From Haloprofundus marisrubri (GTDB lineage Archaea > Halobacteriota > Halobacteria > Halobacteriales > Haloferacaceae): DNA of 64,000 nt. This document shows positions 24,605 to 32,760 of this stretch, one piece after another. Under the pieces are notes generated by a model. The model was not told the origin of the DNA. It did not search any database and saw only the letters and a program-made list of their open reading frames with translations. Both the position numbers and the translations under genes were made by a program. Location: positions 124,001 through 188,000 of the forward strand of contig NZ_LOPU01000004.1 in NCBI RefSeq assembly GCF_001469955.1, given 5' to 3'. Each line of letters opens with the position of its first letter. Within the stretch, counting starts at the first letter, position 1.

Positions 24605-27218
24605 CTTCGAAGGCATCAGCCTGCTCGATGAAATATTGAAGGCCATCAATCAAGGCTGTGATGTCGTCAGCAGAGAGATCACTGACCGAGAGCTGAGGTT
24701 TACTGAACTCTCGATTCTCTTCGGCTTCGGGATCCCATTCATGGGAGTACCCGTTTACTTCGTCGAAGGCGGAGGCTGTCTCGTCAATGAATTCTCCTGT
24801 GAGTGGGTTCGAATCTCGATTGCGGATGTAATTCCATTCGAACTCAATCTCGCCATCTTGACCGATTCTAAGCGGTGCTCCTGTGGGGTCAATAGCTTTC
24901 GATTTGATCATCACTCTCGCTGTCTCACCTCGACCGCCCTCCAACCAGCCCAATTCTTCGCCGGCATCGAGTATTCGGTATATTTTCTGGGCTGAGTCGT
25001 CGTCTAGTCTTTGCTGTACGCGCTGACGGAATGTTTCTGGTGTACGTTCTCCTGTACCCCATGCATCCTTTGCAGACTCTTTTTGTACTGTACTCCCGCT
25101 TCCATCCGGAATGGGTTTTGCTCCCTCTGGAAGCGGTGCTGGGTTCTCTATTCCGGCGAGGTCACAGAGTGACGAGTAGAGTGTACTGGCGTCGAATGCC
25201 TGAATGCGTTCACTGTCCCAGTCGATGAGTCTATTGTTTGTTTCGGTCAACAGTTCATCGCGGAGTCGTGTGAATTGCCCGAAGTAGTACTCTTCGAGCT
25301 GCGGGAGGATGTCGTATCGCCACGCATCGACGACATCAGCAGTCGACTTCTGATTGAGTAGATACGTATGACCGATTTGTTTGCCCTTCCCGAGTTGGGC
25401 TGCATCCAGTATTCGCTCATTGAGTGTTTCGACAGCAAGGATGCTTGCTCCAAGGAGTCTCTCGTGAGCTGAGACCACATCGTAGTGTTGTGACACCGCT
25501 TCTGTAGCGGTCGATGTCTCTGTCTCATACTGACTGAATACTATGTCCAGGCTCGGTGGGAAGTCGATAAACCGGAAGCGGCGTCGAAGAGCTGTGTCGA
25601 CGAGTGCGATCGACTGGTCTGCAGTGTTCATCGTGCCGATAACGTAGAGGTTCGGCGGGAGTGTGAATGTCTCTCCGGAGTGTGCTAACTCAACATCAAA
25701 CTCACCTCGCTTGTCTGCTTCGAGCAGGGTTATGATTTCACCGAAGATCTGTGCGAGATTTCCACGATTGATTTCGTCGATGATGAGGACGAAGGGCGGT
25801 GGGGTTGCATCCTCATCTGTCGCGTTTAGTGCGCTCTCAGCATCGACTGCAATCTCTTTGAGAACACCTGATTTGATTCGATAGGTGACACCACCAGAGG
25901 TTGTTGCGTCCGCGGTGAGACCTTCCAGGAAGTCCTCATAGGAAAATGATGGATGGAATGTCACAGACCGTATCTGATTCGATGATACCCCTGCCTCCGT
26001 TTGCTGGTGGATCCACCACTCAGCGAATCGCTTCGCTTCATATGTTTTCCCGGTTCCGGGTGGTCCATAGAATACCACCTGTTTCTTCGCTTCGAGTTGT
26101 CGCTGAACCACATCTGCAATTTCAGGCTTCTCAGGTGGCTCGATTACGCCTCCAATATCGTTGAGTGTGTGATAGCTGTCACGAACAGTTTTGAATTTTG
26201 AAATAATTCTTTTTGCCGTGACGTTGCTTCCAGATGCCACATCGATGTCACGTACACGCTTCGAGTCTTGCTGACGTAGGTCCTCGCCAATAGCCAGACC
26301 ATAAGAAAGCTGTTCTGACTTGAAGCCAAGGTAGAGCTGATACGCGTCAGTCTGGCTCTCACTGTCCTCTGGGTGAATCGCTATCCATGCAAAGTCGTTG
26401 AGTTGGTGACGTGGCTCAGAGTGATTGACTGTGTGTGCAGTCGAATCCTCAACTTCGGCTTTTCCGATAAAGTAGTTCGCGAGTTCCTCGAGATAGATGT
26501 TGAGCCGTGGTTTGTAATAATCGAAGTACAGTTGGCCAAGGACGGTAAACTGCGTGTAGCCTACCATAATGTTCGTATCTTGGCGCTCATTCTCGTTCGC
26601 TAGTAGTGTCCCCAATTTCTCTGAGGTCAGCGTCTCTCCCGATGTAAGTGACTGTAGAACCAGATACCGAACGCCATTGATGCTTTCGTCCCCTTCATAC
26701 TGGTCAGTCTTCACCTTGTGGTATCGTCCAGGGAGACGTCGAATTGCTTCGAAGAAGCGGCCTGGATTCGATCCACAGTCTTCGGTTGCCTTGTCTTGGA
26801 ACCCTTCTTCAAACTCATGAATCCGCTGTGAAGTCTGCTGGAGATATCGAATAAGAAACGTTACGAATGAATCCGGTGGTGGAGTTTGGCTAATTGACTC
26901 GAAGAATGCTCTGAGATCAGTGGTATCCACCTCGAGATGGTACTGCTGAGTTAGGTTCTCAGCTAAACGCTTCGTGATGGTCTGATACAGATCGCGCCTG
27001 CCTTCGGGAGAGAGATTGTCAAGAGACGCTTCAGCAGAGTTGTTCAAACGAGTCGTTCGTGCAGGCCCCCAATCAGCAAAATAGCGTATTCCTGCCCGAA
27101 GTGCGGCTTCAGAATAGGCTGTGTTTTCATACTCAGTTAAATCTGGAGCTAGTCGAAATGCGTCCTTCAGTGCCTGCGTCTCAAATACAAAACCATCAAT
27201 CTCAAGCAAGCTTGGCAT
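24597..27218 (-). CDS. mcrB: McrB-like AAA+ motor of a type IV restriction system
   Basis: This protein has 873 residues. The AAA+ motor occupies the centre: Walker A GPPGTGKT at 385-392, Walker B with the McrB hallmark IIDEINRGNLAQIFGE, and the NLYVIGTMNTADQSIALVD sensor segment. The N-terminal ~370 residues differ from E. coli McrB; residues ~270-320 (DFAWIAIHPEDSESQ, then YQLYLGFKSEQLSYGLAIG) form a beta-rich recognition-like domain that probably reads the modified base. A long C-terminal region of ~250 residues follows the motor. A TATA-like box centred 30 bases before the ATG marks a leaderless promoter. The target modification is unknown. Confidence 0.93.
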   Translation of the reverse strand: MPSLLEIDGFVFETQALKDAFRLAPDLTEYENTAYSEAALRAGIRYFADWGPARTTRLNNSAEASLDNLSPEGRRDLYQTITKRLAENLTQQYHLEVDTTDLRAFFESISQTPPPDSFVTFLIRYLQQTSQRIHEFEEGFQDKATEDCGSNPGRFFEAIRRLPGRYHKVKTDQYEGDESINGVRYLVLQSLTSGETLTSEKLGTLLANENERQDTNIMVGYTQFTVLGQLYFDYYKPRLNIYLEELANYFIGKAEVEDSTAHTVNHSEPRHQLNDFAWIAIHPEDSESQTDAYQLYLGFKSEQLSYGLAIGEDLRQQDSKRVRDIDVASGSNVTAKRIISKFKTVRDSYHTLNDIGGVIEPPEKPEIADVVQRQLEAKKQVVFYGPPGTGKTYEAKRFAEWWIHQQTEAGVSSNQIRSVTFHPSFSYEDFLEGLTADATTSGGVTYRIKSGVLKEIAVDAESALNATDEDATPPPFVLIIDEINRGNLAQIFGEIITLLEADKRGEFDVELAHSGETFTLPPNLYVIGTMNTADQSIALVDTALRRRFRFIDFPPSLDIVFSQYETETSTATEAVSQHYDVVSAHERLLGASILAVETLNERILDAAQLGKGKQIGHTYLLNQKSTADVVDAWRYDILPQLEEYYFGQFTRLRDELLTETNNRLIDWDSERIQAFDASTLYSSLCDLAGIENPAPLPEGAKPIPDGSGSTVQKESAKDAWGTGERTPETFRQRVQQRLDDDSAQKIYRILDAGEELGWLEGGRGETARVMIKSKAIDPTGAPLRIGQDGEIEFEWNYIRNRDSNPLTGEFIDETASAFDEVNGYSHEWDPEAEENREFSKPQLSVSDLSADDITALIDGLQYFIEQADAFEDD

Positions 27219-27243
27219 CTATCCAACCGTTACTGCTCTCCAC

Positions 27244-27253
27244 TATATTTATT
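27244..27253 (-). promoter_or_regulatory. TATA-like box for mcrBC
   Basis: The plus-strand sequence TATATTTATT (minus strand AATAAATATA) is centred ~30 bases before the mcrB start at 27218, fitting a leaderless transcript. Confidence 0.5.
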
Positions 27254-27497
27254 AGGGAATATGAAACATCTGGGTTCCGTTGAAAGTAGCCCAGCTACAG
27301 TGATCTGACTGTGCGTGAAAGTCGAGTAGAAGAGTATCTAGCGAGACAGAATTATCTTGTAGAAATCAATAGTATCTGAATTAAATCGGTTAGAATAACA
27401 CTGTTAGGTGCGTTAGTAATGATGTCACCCTTCTAGAGTTCCAGTCTTCTACTCAAAATCATCCAACAAGTAAAGACGATATGTCAGACGTGATCGA

Positions 27498-29699
27498 TCA
27501 AGCACCTACGAACTCAGACGCGCTTTCCTTTGCCTTGTTTGCTGTCGAAGCACCCAAATACGGGACTGCTTGAAGTTGCTCTTCAGTGGCTTCCGCAACC
27601 TGCTGAATCTCATGATAGCCAGCCTCATAGAGGTAGTATGCCTGTCTCCCAGAGATACCCTCGACATCGACGATAGATGGTCGATTCTCTTGTCGAAAAA
27701 GGCCACGAAGAGTCTTCTCAGCCTCTTCCACCGTCACTCCGCTCGCTCTGACCAGATTTAGACAGCCTCTGATCTCATCATCGTCACAGCCAATCTCGTG
27801 AGCCAACTCGTTGACTAAGTTCCGCCCTGTATCGAGTGCGATGGCACCTTCAAAGATGACTGCTGCAGGGTCGTCACCAATGCCCTTCGTTTTACTGAGA
27901 GTGTCAGCAGATGCATCCGCAATTACAGAAATGGTATCGAATCCAGCCGTGAGGAGGTGGTGTCCCCGATACCAACCAACCGCGGTTATCTCGAAGATGT
28001 TCGTGCCCTCTTCAGCAGTAAGGCGGTACTTCACCGTGCGTGCTGCATCCTCTCGGTCAATACTCCTGTCTGTGAGGTGTGATACTTTTCGCTCTACCTG
28101 GTCTCGATTGAGGGAGGTTTGTGAGACGATTTTCTGAATCACTTCGTCAGCGCGGTCATCCGTCACACGAGCCGTGTCGCTTTCAGATGGTGAATTAGAT
28201 CCAATATCGTCTCCAGAGGCGTCGCTAGGCTTCGAGCAGCGTTTTCTTTCATCCCAGACTCGGGCACAGAACGACTGATCTGCGACTAGCGACTGAATGG
28301 CTTTTCTGGAGAGTGAGTCTTCGTCATTCCGCTCACCTGTGAGTTCGACCAGTACTGCCATTTCTGAGAAATCGTACCGCCGGAAGGCTCGCTTGATGTC
28401 ATCTTTGGTTGTCTGTTGGTCGAGAGTCAGAGAGATAGATTTGAACTCGCGGACTTCGAGCTGATGCCGCTCAATTCCAATCTGGTTATCTAAGATGGTG
28501 TATAGACAAACTCCTCTGTCAGGCGTCTCTGGCTGCTTCAGAGTCCTTTTTCCAAGTGTGTTTTCGGTTGCTCCTGGATCGCTGACTAGCTTCTTTTCGC
28601 GGACACCCTGGATTGGCTCGTTGTTGCCACCGACGAAGTACGCTGCAGGTGCGACAGGACTTGCTGCTTCTATCGCATCAAATGTGTCACTGTCATCGAT
28701 GGCCTCACCGCCCATGTCTGCCACAGCAAACAAAGACACTGCATCGGTCTGGCCATCAGACGACTGTGCGTCCTCTGCACGTTCTTTAGGTGATCCAGTG
28801 TCGATGCCATGGAGTACGGCACCTGGTGAGAGTGAAACGGTTTGTCCACCAAGGTACGTCATCAGACCCTCTTCTTCAAGATTCTCGACGTGATCTGTAC
28901 GTGCTTCCACTTCTCTTTGACCATACGTCAGGTAGAACGGGATATCCGCTTTCTTGAGACGAGTTAGATGGTTGCGGACTCGATCTACAGTCTTACCGGA
29001 TGGAGACCGGCTATGAAAGAGGTCACCAGTTTGGAGTACGGCACTGACGTTTTGCGCAATAGCAAGGTTGACTGCTTGATTGAATGCGTCTTCATAGTCT
29101 GCTTGACGTTGCTTCCGGCTGAGGTTACGTCGACCCAGACTCGCCTGGCCAATGTGGAGAACAGTAGCCGCAGTAGACTCTACACTGGGCACTGAATCCA
29201 TCGGCGTCTCGGATACTGTCGACAGCTCCTCTTTGTTCTGCTTATTCGACGAGTCAGAGAAGAACTTCTCCGTGATGTTCTCGACCCATTCTTCTTTGCC
29301 TTCGAGTGTATCCAAGTCGAGAACGGGGGCTAATGCTGTGTCCTCAATGTGGGCGGCCAGGGCCTCAATTTGTTCTGAGCTGTAACGCTTGGATTCGAGA
29401 TGCGTTGAAACTAGTACAGCTTCCTGTTTAGTCATCGGTCGCGAATCTTCTGGGACCAATAGATCCTGGCCGGCTTCAATGTCGGGACTACTTCTCGTCG
29501 GAAGCCAAGCATCGCCAGCGTAGATGAGTGTTCGAAGCAGCTCGAATGGTATCTTATCTCCTTCTTCGTAACCCAGGTCGTTCAAAAGGAGGTCTTCTGC
29601 CCCTGAACGGAGGCTAAATCGATAACGACCACGGCTGAATGATGCTCGAATCTTCCAGTCTTCCTCGCTGTCTTGGGTGAGTGTAGGTGCTAATGCCAT
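27498..29699 (-). CDS. Mre11-like pseudo-phosphoesterase with C-terminal HhH domain
   Basis: This protein has 733 residues. The middle aligns by eye with Mre11: TVLHIGQASLGRR (182-189) stands where HxSDxHLG should be, then VLQTGDLFHSR (225-231) is the intact GD motif, then FYLTYGQREVE (259-265) replaces GNHD/E. Two of three metal-binding motifs visible here are lost (DxH to QxS, NH to QR), so nuclease activity is unlikely. The N-terminal ~170 residues are unique. The C-terminal ~250 residues contain repeated HhH-like elements (DVEGISGRQAYYLYEAGYHE and AVPYLGASTANKAKES) that could bind DNA. The family is probably a catalytically dead DNA-binding Mre11 relative. It is divergently placed relative to 29946. 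Confidence 0.75.
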   Translation of the reverse strand: MALAPTLTQDSEEDWKIRASFSRGRYRFSLRSGAEDLLLNDLGYEEGDKIPFELLRTLIYAGDAWLPTRSSPDIEAGQDLLVPEDSRPMTKQEAVLVSTHLESKRYSSEQIEALAAHIEDTALAPVLDLDTLEGKEEWVENITEKFFSDSSNKQNKEELSTVSETPMDSVPSVESTAATVLHIGQASLGRRNLSRKQRQADYEDAFNQAVNLAIAQNVSAVLQTGDLFHSRSPSGKTVDRVRNHLTRLKKADIPFYLTYGQREVEARTDHVENLEEEGLMTYLGGQTVSLSPGAVLHGIDTGSPKERAEDAQSSDGQTDAVSLFAVADMGGEAIDDSDTFDAIEAASPVAPAAYFVGGNNEPIQGVREKKLVSDPGATENTLGKRTLKQPETPDRGVCLYTILDNQIGIERHQLEVREFKSISLTLDQQTTKDDIKRAFRRYDFSEMAVLVELTGERNDEDSLSRKAIQSLVADQSFCARVWDERKRCSKPSDASGDDIGSNSPSESDTARVTDDRADEVIQKIVSQTSLNRDQVERKVSHLTDRSIDREDAARTVKYRLTAEEGTNIFEITAVGWYRGHHLLTAGFDTISVIADASADTLSKTKGIGDDPAAVIFEGAIALDTGRNLVNELAHEIGCDDDEIRGCLNLVRASGVTVEEAEKTLRGLFRQENRPSIVDVEGISGRQAYYLYEAGYHEIQQVAEATEEQLQAVPYLGASTANKAKESASEFVGA

Positions 29700-29945
29700 C
29701 GTCGAAGTTTCTACTTGGATTGCGTATCAGGTGCATATTAGTTTCTACTGAAAATACAATCTTACAAGAGTTACTAGCAGGTGTATTCAGTACAACTCCA
29801 AACTACCCATACCTCTGTACTCGAGCCACCACTACCCTCGAAGTGGCGTAAGTTGAGTCATGCTTGACTAGTACGGATAGTAAGATGAGTCGGAGAAGTA
29901 GTCGCCGAGTCACAAATACATCATCCAACATCTCTCATAGTATAG

Positions 29946-30359
29946 ATGCCGATTGAGCTACCAACAAATGAAGGAGCGAAGTTTGCAGTAACGCTCCAGC
30001 GTAGGGGAGATAACTACTCAATAGTCGACGATCAGCGGACCCATATTGAGGTTCCAGACGGTGTTGATATCTCATCAATCAGCCCAGAAAAGGGCCTTGC
30101 GATCCGCGATGGGTCAACTGGACGGGCATTGCTGACAGTCACATGTGTTCAGGAATCAGCTGGTGGGAGTGGTCACCAATACGTACAGCTGCTCATAACT
30201 CAATTTAGAGAAGAGAGCTTTGAGGAACCACCGGATGACAAAAACAGTCCTCGTATTAGGTCAAAAATCACTCACAGAGGTGGTGAACGTGATATCGCGG
30301 GTCCACGGTCCGTCTCTTACGGATCGAAGATTGCAAGCCTCACTCGAAAAGGGAGATAA
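29946..30359 (+). CDS. uncharacterised protein
   Basis: This protein has 137 residues. The N-terminal ~100 residues look like a beta-rich domain (KFAVTLQRRGDNYSIV, then TGRALLTVTCVQES), the C-terminus is basic. No family is recognised. It ends six bases before the YfcE-type phosphoesterase gene at 30366, in the same direction, so the two are probably co-transcribed and this may be its partner. It is intact, with an ATG start. Confidence 0.6.
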   Translation: MPIELPTNEGAKFAVTLQRRGDNYSIVDDQRTHIEVPDGVDISSISPEKGLAIRDGSTGRALLTVTCVQESAGGSGHQYVQLLITQFREESFEEPPDDKNSPRIRSKITHRGGERDIAGPRSVSYGSKIASLTRKGR

Positions 30360-30365
30360 CATACA

Positions 30366-31040
30366 ATGAAAATCGCACTCATCTCTGACGTTCACGCAAA
30401 TGAACCCGCGCTCCGAGCAGTTGTAGAGCAGATCCAGTCTCGAGACCCAGATCTCGTTGTGTGTGTCGGTGATATCGTTGGTTATGGTCCCAATCCAGCA
30501 GCGTGTCTCGAATTGGTTCGAGACTTCGCAGATATCGTCGTTGCGGGAAACCACGACCGTACCACACAGACGCCAGAGCAATATGCACACCATCCTACTG
30601 CCGGTCCTGGACTACAACATGCGGCAGAGGAACTCGACAGTACGCAGCTTCAGTGGCTCCGTGAGCTACCAGACCGCAGCACCATAGGTCAGGAGTCAAT
30701 TCTGATCGTCCATAGTCATCCAGACCCAGCACGCCAAGGAGCCTATGTTCACCCAGACAAGTTTGAAAACGTCGGCAAGAATGTGGATACAGATTTTCTG
30801 ATTCTTGGCCACACCCATGTCCAGCATGCAGAGCAGGTTGATGGAACGTTAGTCGTAAATCCGGGGAGTGTCGGTCAACCCAGAGATGGCAATCCAAAGG
30901 CGGCATACGCAGTCGTCGACACCACCGATCAGTCTGCAAATCTCCAACGGGTTGCATACGATATCGGTTGTGTTCGTGATGACGTCGAAGCCGCCGGGTT
31001 ACCGGAGAAAGCGTGGCAACGGCTCCAGGACGGCAACTGA
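30366..31040 (+). CDS. YfcE-type calcineurin-like phosphoesterase
   Basis: This protein has 224 residues, the normal length for the YfcE/MJ0936 family. All metal motifs are present: ISDVHAN (DxH), VVCVGDIVGYGP (GD), VVAGNHDR (GNHD), IVHSHPDP and LGHTHVQHAEQ (GHTH). It ends with NPGSVGQPRDGNP, the usual family signature. These enzymes cleave phosphodiesters such as cyclic nucleotides in a manganese-dependent way. Here it is the first gene of a likely operon with the unknown at 29946 and perhaps the gene at 31196, next to two other phosphoesterase-fold proteins, so its substrate may relate to a defence signal. That link is inference. Confidence 0.93.
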   Translation: MKIALISDVHANEPALRAVVEQIQSRDPDLVVCVGDIVGYGPNPAACLELVRDFADIVVAGNHDRTTQTPEQYAHHPTAGPGLQHAAEELDSTQLQWLRELPDRSTIGQESILIVHSHPDPARQGAYVHPDKFENVGKNVDTDFLILGHTHVQHAEQVDGTLVVNPGSVGQPRDGNPKAAYAVVDTTDQSANLQRVAYDIGCVRDDVEAAGLPEKAWQRLQDGN

Positions 31041-31195
31041 ATAGACCAATCTCAATCAGAAGGTGATGAGGGTAGTGATGACTTGAAATCTATTGAATAG
31101 ATCACGTTATACCCAACTCCGAATTGCTGATTGAAGATGAATTTCTCTGTGGCTGATCGAACCAGTATTATGCTTTGCGAAAATCGGAGTGAGTA

Positions 31196-32707
31196 ATGAG
31201 TAAAGTTACTCTCCTCGTACTCGGGAACCTCACTGGCGGGACAGACTCGCTATACCAGGTACGGGAGAAATTGGTTGGCATTGATGGGAGCTTCGATGAG
31301 CACGTAGATGCCGCAATCTATACTGGGTCTATAAACCCGGAATACGATCGGCTCGAATTGACGCCAGAAGACGAGTGTCAGCGACTGGAATCGCTCCTTG
31401 GCGGACTCGCAGCAGACGTCCCGGTATACATCGTTCCGGGAGAACACTACGAACAAGGGACGACTGCTTCCGTGTTGCGACATGATGAATATGCACCAGC
31501 GTCTTCGCTGGATGACGCCTACATCGACGAATTTTCCCAACTTCAGTACGTACCTCTGGACGATATCGAAGAGGTAGGTTCGCTTCCAATTACGCAGAAC
31601 CCTGCTTTATTAGAAGACGAGGGGATCCTGTTAATGCATTCTTTTCTACCAGAGCTTTACGACTACTACCGAGACAGCGACGGACCAGTCTACGTGAGCG
31701 GTTCAGGCTTCCATGGACGTATCGATGGAAACTCTCTGAACACAATGTTCACCACACTAGGCCTCGGACCAGGGGCGGATGCAGTTGAGGGAGGATTCTA
31801 TCTCATCGATGTCGACTCAACAGGAATAACCAATGTTCAGTTCGAAGGGGTTGACGCCAAGGATATTGGGCGCTGTGAGTGGCACGCCGACAGAGGGCGC
31901 CTCCAGACCTCATCACGTATCGGGTGTCCATTCTGTCGCGACCAAGAAGCATATTTCGAGGAACTCCTTCGAGAGAGTGCAGCGAAACAGCGCCAGGCGG
32001 GAGAGCGGACACGGATGACCGAGCTCATTGGCTCGCTGTTAGAAGAGGATGTACTTAATGAACGTCAACAGTCGGAGATACGTGAGTATGCACTGGGGCT
32101 GACCACTGCCGAGAACGTCTTCGGAGGGCAAGCACTCGGCGGTCGAAAAAATTCCTCGAGTGAAACCCGTAATCCGAGTGATGTGGTCGACAAGCGCTAT
32201 CTCTTCGCGTCTAGTGAATTGGGCTTCGATTCGGGTGACCTCTACGCCTACTATAGTCGTCACAACGTACTGCGGAAACGGGATACGTCCGCAGCGGACC
32301 TCCCAGAACCGGAGGACAAAGATCAACGTGAGCTTGACCAAATTGCGTATTACCAGCTACCGCAAGGTGAGTGGTTACTATTCCCTAACTCTGAGGACGT
32401 GAGCGCCGTATGGGAACGCATCGTCTCGCACGTTGCAGATGGGACATTCTATGATGCTCGTGTGGGTACGGAGTGGACTCGACTTGCGCGAGGAAACCAA
32501 AGCCATGCAATCCTTGTGGCCGTCCCCAACTACTTCGATTTCGACGACGTCCGCCGAGTCTATAATCGACTCCGACAAATCGAAGGGGTCCCCGTGTACA
32601 AGCTCAGCTTCAAGCCACTACTATACTCGATGTACGGGATCGACAGTCGCAACTACAAGCAGTTTGGACTTCCGAGGGCGACTCGATACTCAACAGATGA
32701 CTTCTGA
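31196..32707 (+). CDS. degenerate phosphoesterase-fold domain fused to a DUF1917-like domain
   Basis: This protein has 503 residues. The N-terminal ~200 residues follow the order of a calcineurin-like phosphoesterase (TLLVLGNLTGG, DAAIYTGSINPEYDR, VYIVPGEHYEQG, ILLMHSFLPE, VYVSGSGFHGR), but the ligand positions are mostly replaced (GNLT for DxH, TGS for GD, GEHY for GNHD), so it is probably inactive. A zinc knuckle (IGCPFC near residue 243) precedes a helical linker. The C-terminal ~130 residues (GEWLLFPNSEDVSAVWERIV, then VYNRLRQIEGVPVYKLSFKP) resemble DUF1917, annotated as phosphothreonine-lyase-like. I know no such fusion. It is convergent with the gene at 32761. Confidence 0.7.
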   Translation: MSKVTLLVLGNLTGGTDSLYQVREKLVGIDGSFDEHVDAAIYTGSINPEYDRLELTPEDECQRLESLLGGLAADVPVYIVPGEHYEQGTTASVLRHDEYAPASSLDDAYIDEFSQLQYVPLDDIEEVGSLPITQNPALLEDEGILLMHSFLPELYDYYRDSDGPVYVSGSGFHGRIDGNSLNTMFTTLGLGPGADAVEGGFYLIDVDSTGITNVQFEGVDAKDIGRCEWHADRGRLQTSSRIGCPFCRDQEAYFEELLRESAAKQRQAGERTRMTELIGSLLEEDVLNERQQSEIREYALGLTTAENVFGGQALGGRKNSSSETRNPSDVVDKRYLFASSELGFDSGDLYAYYSRHNVLRKRDTSAADLPEPEDKDQRELDQIAYYQLPQGEWLLFPNSEDVSAVWERIVSHVADGTFYDARVGTEWTRLARGNQSHAILVAVPNYFDFDDVRRVYNRLRQIEGVPVYKLSFKPLLYSMYGIDSRNYKQFGLPRATRYSTDDF

Positions 32708-32760
32708 GTATTATTCAGCCGGCAGACATCTCGTCGTCGAATCTATAGGAATGTCTACGC

